Below, piece after piece: positions 48,520 to 57,435 of a stretch of 64,000 nucleotides of DNA. The DNA comes from Microbacterium aurantiacum (GTDB lineage Bacteria > Actinomycetota > Actinomycetes > Actinomycetales > Microbacteriaceae): positions 27,103 to 91,102 of the forward strand of contig NZ_PGGU01000001.1 of the NCBI RefSeq assembly GCF_002872075.1, given 5' to 3'. Position 1 is the first letter of the stretch, and every line of letters starts with the position of its first letter. The translations under genes were made by a program, and so were the position numbers. Below the pieces are notes generated by a model. That model saw only the letters and a list, made by a program, of their open reading frames with translations. It made no database searches and was not told where the DNA came from.

Positions 48520-50156
48520 CAGTGCTGAACCAGCAGCTGGGCTACATCGACCGTGGTCGTCTCTGGGCCTTCCGGGTCGTAGACGAGGTTGCGGACGGCA
48601 TTGTGGTTGACCGGCAGACCGGATGCCTCGAGGTACTGGATGAGGCTGGTGACCAGCTCCGCGGGGCTTCCGCCGGCGTACCCGCTCGCCCACGTTCCGG
48701 TGGGGTTGATCCGGGGCACCAGGTGTGAGGGCTTCCCGTCGACCAGCAGCGTCGCGATCGTGTCGAGCTTGCCGTCGAGGTGGATCTGGTCGGCGGTGGT
48801 TGCCAGCGGTGCTTCGCCCGGCCAGAGGACCGCGACCGAGCCTGCAGAGTTGACGGCGATGTGATTGCCGAACATGTCTCGCCCGAAGCTGATCTCGTAT
48901 CCGAGGTCCTCTGCCAGGGCTCCGGCGAGGAGGCGGTGCTCGCGTCGACGGTCTTCCGGCGCGATGGGCGCGAGCTGGCGGCCGCTGATGTACCGCGCGA
49001 CACCGGGGTTGCGACGGGAGCTCATGTGCACGATGCGGCCATCGATGTCGACGCTGAGGAACCGCTGGTAGGTCTCACGGCGGGCCTCATCCTGGATGCC
49101 GTGGGTGAGAGCCCAGGCGACCCTTCGCGCCACTCGGTTCGCGCGTGCGTCGGGTGTCGCGGAGGCGTCGTCAACCTGCATGATCCATTCGATGAGGCTG
49201 TCGATGGTCGCGGCGGCGACATCGCTGTCGCTGGGGCCGTCGGTGTAGTACGTCTCCATCAGCGCGTGTTCCTCGGGAGTGAGGCGCCGGGAACGTCGGC
49301 GCACGGCCCACAGAACGTCCGACTCCCTCTCGCGCCATTCCGGGTCGCTGGTGTGGCCCTCCGTGCGCTCTGCATCTTCGTCGATCCATCGCAGCATCTG
49401 CGCAGCCAGGTCCTGCGCGTACACCCGCTGCTCCTCCGGCAGGGGAGCAGTGGCGAGCACCCGCAGATCCTCGACGTGAGCGGTGATCCACTTCTCGTTC
49501 GCAGGGATCTCGATCGTTCCGCCGGCAGCCCTGAACCGGCGCACGTTCTCCTCGGTCAGCGTCCCAGCTGGATACATCTCCACCGGTCCACCCACCGCGG
49601 CGACCAGGTCGTCGTACGGGACATTGGACCAGGTCGGGTTGCTGAACTCTCCCGGGGTCGGCTCGGTGAGCACAACGTTGCTCGTCATGGCGGGAGAGGT
49701 GCTCCGGAAGTCCTGGAGCCAGCACACGTTCTCACCGAGCACAAGAGGCAGCTGGTGTGCGATCGCCCCGACGTAGGCTTCGATCTTGCTCGACAGACCG
49801 GGGGAGGGCTCAATCGACGAGAGCAGGGCGATGACGTATCCCTCGCCCTGCCAGGCGCGCACATAGACGCTCTCCGATGGCGGATAGTTGTACTGCAGCG
49901 TGACCGTGAAGATGTCGTCGACGACTCGAGGAAGCGGTGCCGACGCCTTCGGGAGCATCGACAGTGAGAGCGTGGTCGCTTCCTCACGGCTGCGCTTGTA
50001 CGCCCGGATCGACGACGAGCTCCACACCCTGTTCCGTGGGCCGAGCGTCGCCGCTGGGCGCGGGAATCCCTCCTGCCCGATCAGCTGTCGCACACGCCCC
50101 TCGGAGACCTCCAGGATCTCCGCAATGCCTTCGATGCCCACAAGTCCCAGTGCCAT
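48519..50156 (-). CDS. Large hypothetical protein with N-terminal HTH
   Basis: 545 residues. Residues 5-55 resemble an AlpA/MerR-type helix-turn-helix (GIAEILEVSEGRVRQLI, RNRVWSSSSIRAYKR). The long remainder has no motif I recognise; parts look alpha/beta. It is divergent from the 50248 ATPase gene, with the AT-rich double palindrome 50179-50216 between them, which this protein may bind. Its end overlaps the next small gene. Confidence 0.68.
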   Translation of the reverse strand: MALGLVGIEGIAEILEVSEGRVRQLIGQEGFPRPAATLGPRNRVWSSSSIRAYKRSREEATTLSLSMLPKASAPLPRVVDDIFTVTLQYNYPPSESVYVRAWQGEGYVIALLSSIEPSPGLSSKIEAYVGAIAHQLPLVLGENVCWLQDFRSTSPAMTSNVVLTEPTPGEFSNPTWSNVPYDDLVAAVGGPVEMYPAGTLTEENVRRFRAAGGTIEIPANEKWITAHVEDLRVLATAPLPEEQRVYAQDLAAQMLRWIDEDAERTEGHTSDPEWRERESDVLWAVRRRSRRLTPEEHALMETYYTDGPSDSDVAAATIDSLIEWIMQVDDASATPDARANRVARRVAWALTHGIQDEARRETYQRFLSVDIDGRIVHMSSRRNPGVARYISGRQLAPIAPEDRRREHRLLAGALAEDLGYEISFGRDMFGNHIAVNSAGSVAVLWPGEAPLATTADQIHLDGKLDTIATLLVDGKPSHLVPRINPTGTWASGYAGGSPAELVTSLIQYLEASGLPVNHNAVRNLVYDPEGPETTTVDVAQLLVQH

Positions 50157-50178
50157 CTCGCACCCTCCGATCAGTAGC

Positions 50179-50216
50179 TAGCGTTAATGCTAGCCGAGAC
50201 ATTAGCATTAACGCTA
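50179..50216. promoter_or_regulatory. Divergent operator: 14-bp inverted repeat
   Basis: TAGCGTTAATGCTA (50179-50192) and TAGCATTAACGCTA (50203-50216) are perfect reverse complements with a ten-base spacer, and each arm is itself nearly palindromic (TAGC..TTAA..GCTA). It occupies the 91-base gap between divergent genes and is strikingly A/T-rich for this DNA. It is the likely binding site of a repressor for both genes. Confidence 0.7.
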
Positions 50217-50247
50217 ACGGCTATCGTCAGAGTGAAGGGAGGTCACG

Positions 50248-51309
50248 GTGAGCACACCCGATCCCATCTCTCTCGCGCCCCGCGACGTCCGAACCGCATG
50301 GAGCGCCGGCACACGCCCGCTCCAGGAGGCATTCCCCTCGCACGCCGATCGGCTGCTACGCGCGATCGCCTACGCCCACTACGGACCCTTCCCCGTACCG
50401 ATCCTCATCACCGGCAAGGAGCGGGTCGGCAAGACCACCCTGATCAACGCGCTCGCCGAGCTCACCGGACAACTCGACGCGCCACCGATCAAGCAGCTGA
50501 GCCTCAACGGCATCCGCGCGGCCGCGCAACCAGGACGCCCTCTGCTCATCGATGACGCAGCGCCGACGGCATCACTCGCCCGTCCGTCGATGCTCAGCCA
50601 GATCGCCGGAGAGGTCTACGCCGTCCGCAGCACCCCACTGCACGACGTCAGCATCCTCGGCGCATCCGGAGACCAGCCCATCGACCTGCACACCCTCCCA
50701 CGCGTGATCCACGTGCATCTCGGCACCCGTCAGCAGATCAAACCTCTGCGCGCCGTCGGCGCCGAGCCCGCAACCGCCGCACGCATGCTGATCCACTCCC
50801 ACCTGCAGGCGAACACCCCGCACATCAACCTGGACCCCGACGCGCGGTACGCAGCCGTGCTCGCCGCGGATCCGGATGCCGCGCACGAGCGGCGCCGCGG
50901 TGCAGCGCTCTACGTCGGTGACCGGATCCTCTCCGAGCTCGCGCTCATTCCCTCGAGTAGTGAGGCCCCCCGCTGGCTGGAACCCGACGATCGCGTCGTG
51001 TGGGCGCTGCGCGCTGCGATCCGGTACATGCGTGCGAACGGCGGGGTGATTGCCGGCTCCGCACACGAAAGCGCAGAGTGGATCATCGGTCGCGCCGAAG
51101 GCGATCAGGTGATGCTCTTCCCCAGCGAAGCCCTCACGTTCATCCGAGCGGAGCTCGGCGATCGCACAACTACGACGAACGCCGTCACTCGAGCGCTGTC
51201 CCGCCTCCGCCTCATCTCCACCGACAGCGCTCAGGGCGGCACGGTGCCCGTGAAGCTAAACGGCCGGCTCGTGCGCGCCTGGCGGATGCCGGCAACCGCC
51301 CTCGACTGA
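50248..51309 (+). CDS. P-loop ATPase near the replication region
   Basis: 353 residues from GTG 50248 (GGGAGG upstream). Walker A ITGKERVGKTTL (P-loop GKERVGKT, residues 56-63) and a hydrophobic strand with two Asp (RPLLIDDAAP) are visible in an AAA-like arrangement. The C-terminal 90 residues look like a winged helix (TNAVTRALSRLRLIS, VPVKLNGRLVRAWRM). Location before the origin and layout suggest a helicase loader or initiator-associated ATPase, but sequence alone does not settle this. Confidence 0.7.
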   Translation: MSTPDPISLAPRDVRTAWSAGTRPLQEAFPSHADRLLRAIAYAHYGPFPVPILITGKERVGKTTLINALAELTGQLDAPPIKQLSLNGIRAAAQPGRPLLIDDAAPTASLARPSMLSQIAGEVYAVRSTPLHDVSILGASGDQPIDLHTLPRVIHVHLGTRQQIKPLRAVGAEPATAARMLIHSHLQANTPHINLDPDARYAAVLAADPDAAHERRRGAALYVGDRILSELALIPSSSEAPRWLEPDDRVVWALRAAIRYMRANGGVIAGSAHESAEWIIGRAEGDQVMLFPSEALTFIRAELGDRTTTTNAVTRALSRLRLISTDSAQGGTVPVKLNGRLVRAWRMPATALD

Positions 51310-51438
51310 TCGCGACACGCCGACACATCGGCGGCGGGGACAATAGCTGCGTCCACGACTCACCTCATCGAGCCCTCACCGCACGCCTGCACACCACCAC
51401 AGTCACATCGGAGTGGAGACGCTGAGTTACGACTTTCG

Positions 51439-51655
51439 AAGGTGTAGCGCGCTCTGATACACCTTTTGGGGGTGTAGCAAGCCACCCCCTCTGACCTGGG
51501 GTTTTATTTGGCTGCTACACCTGGCCGATTCCAAGGTGTAGCAAGATTTTTAGCATGTGATCTGGCTTTAGTTCGACGGCCACCACTTGATACACCTTTT
51601 CAAACGGACATATACCGTGTGTGTGCGTGCGCGCGAGGGTCAAAGGTGTAGCAAG
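51439..51655. repeat. Seven origin iterons in alternating orientation
   Basis: Core AAGGTGTAGCAAG. Forward copies lie at 51439-51448, 51470-51481, 51533-51545 and 51642-51655; reverse copies at 51455-51467, 51514-51522 and 51586-51600. Orientation strictly alternates. Two of the reverse copies have TGATACACC (T for G in the core). Further TGTAGC words occur at 52215 and 52260 and a reverse one at 52249. Confidence 0.75.
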
Positions 51656-51683
51656 CCGGCAGGTGAGGAATCTTGGAGAACTT

Positions 51684-51716
51684 TGTCCGCGAACGTCGGG
51701 AGTGAGCGCTTATATG
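51684..51716 (+). promoter_or_regulatory. Promoter H of the TGTCCGCGA-N18-TATATG family
   Basis: TGTCCGCGA (51684-51692), 18 bases, TATATGGGTATG (51711-51722). The downstream part departs most from the consensus, and the next gene starts 81 bases later, so this is the weakest member of the set. Confidence 0.7.
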
Positions 51717-51796
51717 GGTATGGGCACTTCACGCGCAGAACACACTCGCCGAGAACAAACCCGCAAACGGTTTACGTTTCGTGGTAGACATGCCGT

Positions 51797-52072
51797 ATGT
51801 CAGCTGAACGTTCTCGCTATCACGGAGGCGGAAGGGTCTCACGAGGCCCGCGATCTGCGCTTGCCATGCGCGTTCCAGCAGAGCAGGCCGAGATTTACCG
51901 GCAGCGAGCTGACGAACTCGGCATCCCCCTCAGCAGCTGGGTGGCTCTTGTCCTCGCTCAGCGCGAAAACCTCGACATCCCCGACTACGTCCAGGACGAG
52001 ATCAACAAGGCGGAGCGCGAGCGCGCCGTCGAAGCGACCAGGCAGGAGTTCGACATGCCACGGTCGGCTTAA
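51797..52072 (+). CDS. Small DNA-binding-like protein beside the origin
   Basis: 91 residues from ATG 51797 (weak ribosome site). A basic N-terminus (YHGGGRVSRGPRS) leads to a strand-helix-helix segment (LAMRVPAEQAEIYRQ, IPLSSWVALVLAQ) that fits a ribbon-helix-helix or CopG-like fold, then an acidic helix. It lies directly between the iterons and the replication gene and may bind the iterons or control copy number. It ends in a strong hairpin. Confidence 0.7.
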   Translation: MSAERSRYHGGGRVSRGPRSALAMRVPAEQAEIYRQRADELGIPLSSWVALVLAQRENLDIPDYVQDEINKAERERAVEATRQEFDMPRSA

Positions 52073-52078
52073 CGCATT

Positions 52079-52110
52079 GAACCCCGTCGACCGGCAAGTC
52101 GACGGGGTTC
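52079..52110 (+). terminator. Terminator after the small origin-side gene
   Basis: A perfect 13-bp stem (52079-52091 with 52098-52110) and a six-base loop, beginning seven bases after the stop codon. No T-run. Confidence 0.75.
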
Positions 52111-52310
52111 AGAAGCGATTTGGGTCACAACCTCCGGCAAGAGGTTGATCAAGTAAGTGATGGGTTTTCACTAGCTATCCCTAAGAGACGAATCTCAGAG
52201 GAGACACTGTTGATTGTAGCGGCTTTGTCGCGGATGTCTACCACCGTTGCTACCACTGATGTAGCAGCCGGTGACATCCGTTGCACCCTCCTGGAGGAGG
52301 TGCAGCGGCG

Positions 52311-55300
52311 ATGACTCTGGAAGCTCCCTCCTTCTCGGCCGCGGCGACGTCGCTCGACCGGGTCTTCGAAGCGCTCGACCGCGGCGGGTACAAGCCCGAG
52401 AAGCGTTCGAACTCGTTCAAGGCGCTCTGCCCGATCCATGGCGACGCGAAGCAGTCCCTCTCGGTGAAGTACGACTCCTCCGCCGGCAAGATCCTGTTCC
52501 ACTGCTTCGGCTGCGAGGCCCCCGCCGGCGAGATCGCCGCGGCGCTCGGCCTGACGATGAGCGACCTGTTCGATGCGCCGCTGCCGGACAACCCCGACCG
52601 GCGACGCAACGGCAGCAACAGGAAGCCCCCGCGCCCGAAGCTCCCCCCGCGCATCACTCGGGACGAGACCGCCCCCAAGGCCCCGGACCTGTCCGGTGCC
52701 GAGTGGCACGAGACGAAGGTCTACCCGTACCCGAACGCCGAGGGCGTCGTGGTCCAGCGGGTCCACCGCCGCGAATGCGTAGTCGACGGCATCCGCCACA
52801 AGGAGTTCCACCAGACCTACCGCGGCGCCAACGGCAACTGGGTCAAGAACAAGCCCAAGGGCTACGAGCCGCTGTTCTACAACCTGCCCGCCGTGCTGCA
52901 GGCCGTCGCCGTCGGCGGCGACGTCTGGATCCTCGAGGGGGAGAAGGACGCCGACTCCGCGATCGCCGAAGGCCTCACCGGCACCACGAACGCCGGTGGC
53001 GCGATCTCCGAGAAGCAGCTTCCCACCGAGATGCTCGCCCAGCTGCAGGGAGCGACCGTCCGGATCGTCGCCGACAACGACGCCGCTGGCGCCAAGCGCG
53101 TCGTGTACCTGAGCACGAAGTTCACCGAGCTCGGCATCGCCCACCACATCTACCTGCCCACCCTCGCCAACCGGAAGGCCGACTTCACCGACCACCTCGA
53201 CGCCGGCGGAACCGTCGACACCCTCATCGAGATCTCGATCGACGACGCCCGCACCATGGTCGCTGCAGCCGAGTCCGAGCGCCTGGTCACCGGGCCTACC
53301 GGAGTCGCCGTCTGCCTCAAGGAGGCCACCGCCCAGCTCGAGAGCAAGCTGCAGGACCGCGGCACCGCGGAACAGCACGCCGAAGCCTGGGCCCGGGAGT
53401 CCCTCACCCGCTTCGAGAAGATCCGCTACGCCGCCCCGATCGTCGCCAACGAGACCGCCCTCACCGACCGCGGCCGCGAGGCCCTCGACGCCTACGCTGC
53501 AACCCTCCGCGAAGGTGCCCAGCTCGCCGCCGACACCTACCGGACCGCAGGCCTCGACCTCCCCAAGCCGATCTCACTCGCTCTCGCCGCGGCGACTCCC
53601 GCGTCGACCGAGGAAGCACCCGTCGACGAGCAGCCCCCGGCCGAGGATGGCCCCGGACAGCCGCATGTCGTCGGCGGTGGCGGTGGTGGTAACGGTGTGT
53701 TCTTCGGCAACGCCGAGAGCGAGGACCGCCCCGAGAAGCGGATCCGGATCATCGGCTCCGAGTACCGCGTCGTCGAAGGGGAGACGGTGTTGGTCAAGTC
53801 CGTCCCCGGTGACGGCGAGGGGGAGTGGATCGAGAAGTACTATCGGGTGATGCGCGGCTGGGCCGAGGTGCAGACCGTCGCCGTCGAGGACGATGGCACC
53901 GAGGACGACTTCGCCCGCGCCCCCCACATGATCGCGATCAAGTTCTTCCGCTGGCTCCGGGACCCCCACGGCAAGCCGATCCGCGACCAGGAGACCCGCG
54001 AGGTGAAGAGCGAGTCCGTGCTGCTCAAGTACAACGAGGACCAGCTGCGGGACGGGTCCTGGGCGCAGGCGCTGCCGTGGCCCGGATTCCTCGAGACGAA
54101 CTCCCGCCGTGGACGCGACCAAGCCTGGGATGCGATTTTCAGCGCCAGACAGACCGTCGACGCCCGCAGCATCGTTCACACCACGGTCGGCTGGCGCAAC
54201 GCCGACACCGGACCCTACTTCGTCCACGCCGCCGGAGCGATCGCCAAGGGCGGACCCGTCCATGCCGAGGTCGACGTCGACAAGACCTCGAGCATCTACA
54301 CGATGCCCGAGCCCACCACCGACCCGAAGGTGCTGCGGCAGGCCTGGCTCGATGGGACCCTCACGCTCAAGGAGTCCGAACTCCCGGCCCGTGTGATCGC
54401 CCCGCTGCTCGGCCACGCCTGGACCGCTCCGGTGCTGCCCGGCCCGATCATCCTGCACCTGGTGGGCGGGTTCGCGTCCTACAAGAGCTCCCACTCCCGT
54501 CTGCCCGTCCAGTACTTCGCCCCGGACCTCACGTACACCACGAAGGGCCTGATCTCCGGTGCGTCTTCCGGCGCCACGGCGATCGCACTGCCGCGACTGC
54601 TGAGCACGATCAACCACGTCCCGGTGATCGTCGATGACTTCGCCCCTGACGGCGACGCGAAGGGCGCGATCCGCCGCATCAGCGCACTCGGCCGCACCAT
54701 CTTCAACGGCATCGGCCGTCTCCGTGCCCGGCAGCGCAAGGGCACCGAGTCTGACCGTCCGATCCTCGCCAGCGTTATCACCTCGGGCGAGCTCTCCGCC
54801 CAGGGATCCGCCGACTCCCGCATCGTGAACCTGCCCCTGGACCCGGCCACCGTCCGCAACGGCGGCGAGATCTTCGCCCGCCTCGAGTCCAAGAAGAACC
54901 GGCATGCCCGTGCCACGATCGGTGCCGCCCTGGTGCGCTGGATCGCCGAGCGCCGCGACGTTCTCATCGCCGAGTTCACCGACGCGGAGAGCGACCCGCA
55001 GCACCGTCTCTCGACGTCGACGTACTGGCGCGACACCATCCCGAAGATCGCCGGCCACAACGGTCTCCACGACCGCCTGGTGCAGAGCGCCACGGTCCTT
55101 GACCGCGGCATCGTCGTGATGTTGATGATGCTGCAGGAGCTCGGTGTGATCACCAAGCCCGAGGCCGACGAGTTCTACGTCTGGGCACGTCAGGGCATCT
55201 TCGAGGCCATGAACCTGCAGGACTCCGCGGCATCCGACCCGGCCGAGCAGCTGCTCGAGTACCTCCGCGAGGCGATCGCCAACGGCACCGCCCACCTGTC

Positions 55301-57434
55301 CGGATTCGACGGCGTCCGGCCCGACAGCCCCGGCTCGATGGGGTGGACCGACCAGAGCAACGGCATGGAGCCGATGTGGAAGGCCAACGGTTCCCGCCTG
55401 GGCGTCATCAGCCAGGACGGCACCCGCGTCTACCTGTTCACCGGCACCTCGCTCGGCATCGCCAACGCGATGTCGCAGCGGGCCGATGAGGCCTTCTCCG
55501 AGACGAAGGTGTCGATCGCCTCATCGCTGCAGTCGCACGGCTGGCTGGTCGTCGACGCGGCCGGCAAGCGCAGCGTGAACCGCCGCATCGGCCAGGGTAT
55601 GCAGGCCCGCGTCTGGGACATCCCCCTCAGCGCGCTGCTCGGTGCGAACGACGGCGGCGAAGGCCCCGAAGCTCCTGGCGGCACCACCGGCGGGGATACC
55701 CCGAACGGGGGAGCACCCACCCTCTTCGACGGGCCCATGGACTACGAGGCTCTTATCGAGCCCATTGAGCACGAAGAGGAACCCGCCGCGGCCGCGGTCG
55801 AGGAGCCACCTGCTCCGACCGAGCCCGAGTCGGCGCCGGAGGCACCCGCGGTCGCGCCGGCGGCCGCCGTCGACAAGGCACCCGCCGCAGCTGCACCTGC
55901 AGCCCGCCCCGCATCGTCGAACGGTTCCTTCCGCGCCCCGCTCGGCGTCCTTCACACCGACGGCCTGTGGCTGCCCGACGGCGAGCTCGTCCGGGTCCAG
56001 GGACCGTTGCAGCACGCCGGTGACCTTGCACAGCTCGCCATCTCACTGAACCTCGGCACTCAGATCAACTCTGGAGCGAACCGGCTGCGCAAGACCGAGC
56101 GTGGTCAGATCTTCCTCACCGCCGAGGCCGCGGCCGCACTCGGACTCACGCTCCCGGACATGGACCCGCGCGACTCCGACTACGCCCCGTTGCTCAAGCA
56201 GACCACGACCGGTGCCGCGTTCCTCACCGGCGCCGTCGACGCCGGCTACTCGCTCACCGGCGACGGTGCCATGGCCGGATCGATCGACGTGTGGCGGGAA
56301 GACGACAAGAGCATCGGCGTACACATCGGGCTCATCCCCGCGCAGAATGACGCCTTCATCCGCACCATCCTCCGCCCGGTCACCGATGACGAGTCCGGCG
56401 AGTCCCTGCAGCCGGATCCGGCGACCATCGCCCGCCGCCTGGGCCGGTACGCCCTGGCGATGCGGTTCCCGTACCGCAACAGCGCAGCCACGACCGGCAT
56501 CAAGCTCATGACGGCCACGCACGTGCGGGACGACCACGACCGGCTGTTCACCCCGGTGGCTAAGCCTCTGGTGCTGCGCGAGGCTGGCTACGCCGAGGAC
56601 GACTTCAACTGGCAGCGTCAGCTCACCCCGGCCGAGCGCGAGCACCAGTGGGTGCACGCCTTCGACCGCGGAGGCAGCTATCTCGCCGCCGTGGCCGGCC
56701 TCGAGCTGGGCATAGGCACTCCGACCCACCATGAGGGCCCGCTGCAGTTCATCACCGACTCCAAGCGGCCCGACTTCAACCGCCTCCCCGGCTACTGGAA
56801 GATCACCGCCCCGGAGCAGGGCTCCTGGCTCACCCCGTACCTGTTCACCGCGACCGGCCGTTTCGGACCCGCGCTCGTCGGCACCGAGATCTGGATCGCC
56901 ACCCCGACCATGGAGCTCGCCCACGAGCTCGGCATCGAGCTCGAGATCCACGAGGCCTGGCTGTGGCACGAGAAGGGCCGTGTCCTCGACAGCTGGTACA
57001 AGCGGATGAAGGAAGCCCGCGACCTCCTCGACACCGGAGACGAAGACGACAGCGCCGCCCGCGACCTCGTCAAGAGCACCTACGTCGCAGGCATCGGCAT
57101 GCTCGACTACCGCGGCCGTCACGACCAGCTCGCGATCTGGGCACCGCACCGCCACGACCACATCGTGGCCAAGAGCCGCGCGAATATCCTCCGCCGGATC
57201 CTCCAGATCGGTGAGGCGAAGAACCGGTGGCCCGTCGCGATCGAGAAGGACGCGATCCTCTACACCAGCGACTCCATCGAGGGCGTCGACGCCTGGCCCG
57301 GCGACCCGAAGCACTTCGGCCGCGGCCTCGGCCAGTTCAAGTACGAGGCCACCGCACAGGTGACCGAGCACCTCGAGTTCCTCACCGGATCCGGCCCGTA
57401 CCGAGGGAAGTCCCACATGCAGGAGCTGATCTGA
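52311..57434 (+). CDS. Giant replication protein: primase-like zinc finger, Toprim and DUF927 helicase
   Basis: 1707 residues; ATG 52311 with GGAGGAGG upstream. In order: a CHC2-type zinc finger (Cys40, His43, Cys65, Cys68), a Toprim domain (Glu in LEGEKDADS near 208; VADNDAAG near 253), a DUF927-type helicase-like domain (about 690-835; Walker B VPVIVDDFAPDG, P-loop altered to GGFASYKSS), an Ala/Pro/Glu linker (about 1140-1200) and a large C-terminal region of unknown fold. Together these would prime and unwind DNA at the plasmid origin. It follows the iterons and is two bases from the next gene. Much longer than ordinary Rep primases. Confidence 0.8.
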   Translation: MTLEAPSFSAAATSLDRVFEALDRGGYKPEKRSNSFKALCPIHGDAKQSLSVKYDSSAGKILFHCFGCEAPAGEIAAALGLTMSDLFDAPLPDNPDRRRNGSNRKPPRPKLPPRITRDETAPKAPDLSGAEWHETKVYPYPNAEGVVVQRVHRRECVVDGIRHKEFHQTYRGANGNWVKNKPKGYEPLFYNLPAVLQAVAVGGDVWILEGEKDADSAIAEGLTGTTNAGGAISEKQLPTEMLAQLQGATVRIVADNDAAGAKRVVYLSTKFTELGIAHHIYLPTLANRKADFTDHLDAGGTVDTLIEISIDDARTMVAAAESERLVTGPTGVAVCLKEATAQLESKLQDRGTAEQHAEAWARESLTRFEKIRYAAPIVANETALTDRGREALDAYAATLREGAQLAADTYRTAGLDLPKPISLALAAATPASTEEAPVDEQPPAEDGPGQPHVVGGGGGGNGVFFGNAESEDRPEKRIRIIGSEYRVVEGETVLVKSVPGDGEGEWIEKYYRVMRGWAEVQTVAVEDDGTEDDFARAPHMIAIKFFRWLRDPHGKPIRDQETREVKSESVLLKYNEDQLRDGSWAQALPWPGFLETNSRRGRDQAWDAIFSARQTVDARSIVHTTVGWRNADTGPYFVHAAGAIAKGGPVHAEVDVDKTSSIYTMPEPTTDPKVLRQAWLDGTLTLKESELPARVIAPLLGHAWTAPVLPGPIILHLVGGFASYKSSHSRLPVQYFAPDLTYTTKGLISGASSGATAIALPRLLSTINHVPVIVDDFAPDGDAKGAIRRISALGRTIFNGIGRLRARQRKGTESDRPILASVITSGELSAQGSADSRIVNLPLDPATVRNGGEIFARLESKKNRHARATIGAALVRWIAERRDVLIAEFTDAESDPQHRLSTSTYWRDTIPKIAGHNGLHDRLVQSATVLDRGIVVMLMMLQELGVITKPEADEFYVWARQGIFEAMNLQDSAASDPAEQLLEYLREAIANGTAHLSGFDGVRPDSPGSMGWTDQSNGMEPMWKANGSRLGVISQDGTRVYLFTGTSLGIANAMSQRADEAFSETKVSIASSLQSHGWLVVDAAGKRSVNRRIGQGMQARVWDIPLSALLGANDGGEGPEAPGGTTGGDTPNGGAPTLFDGPMDYEALIEPIEHEEEPAAAAVEEPPAPTEPESAPEAPAVAPAAAVDKAPAAAAPAARPASSNGSFRAPLGVLHTDGLWLPDGELVRVQGPLQHAGDLAQLAISLNLGTQINSGANRLRKTERGQIFLTAEAAAALGLTLPDMDPRDSDYAPLLKQTTTGAAFLTGAVDAGYSLTGDGAMAGSIDVWREDDKSIGVHIGLIPAQNDAFIRTILRPVTDDESGESLQPDPATIARRLGRYALAMRFPYRNSAATTGIKLMTATHVRDDHDRLFTPVAKPLVLREAGYAEDDFNWQRQLTPAEREHQWVHAFDRGGSYLAAVAGLELGIGTPTHHEGPLQFITDSKRPDFNRLPGYWKITAPEQGSWLTPYLFTATGRFGPALVGTEIWIATPTMELAHELGIELEIHEAWLWHEKGRVLDSWYKRMKEARDLLDTGDEDDSAARDLVKSTYVAGIGMLDYRGRHDQLAIWAPHRHDHIVAKSRANILRRILQIGEAKNRWPVAIEKDAILYTSDSIEGVDAWPGDPKHFGRGLGQFKYEATAQVTEHLEFLTGSGPYRGKSHMQELI

Positions 57435-57435
57435 G

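Larger units (their letters stand above)
51310..51796. other. Non-coding region, probable origin of replication
   Basis: About 490 bases without a convincing gene. It contains seven copies of the GGTGTAGC repeat (51439-51655), local A/T-rich stretches (around 51500-51570) and, at the right end, promoter H. It lies between an ATPase gene and the replication protein gene, as expected for an iteron origin. Confidence 0.65.

Noticed and set aside
51439..51655. CRISPR array interpretation of the GGTGTAGC repeats
   Set aside because: Repeats are short, alternate in orientation and have unequal gaps; there are no cas genes.
51714..51796. ATG immediately at the promoter H -10 box as a gene start
   Set aside because: The frame gives an Arg-rich, low-complexity product that runs out of frame into the 51797 gene; the boxes match the promoter family instead.
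53574..55295. Long minus-strand frame opposite the replication gene
   Set aside because: Same composition effect; the plus-strand protein is continuous with zinc-finger, Toprim and helicase motifs.
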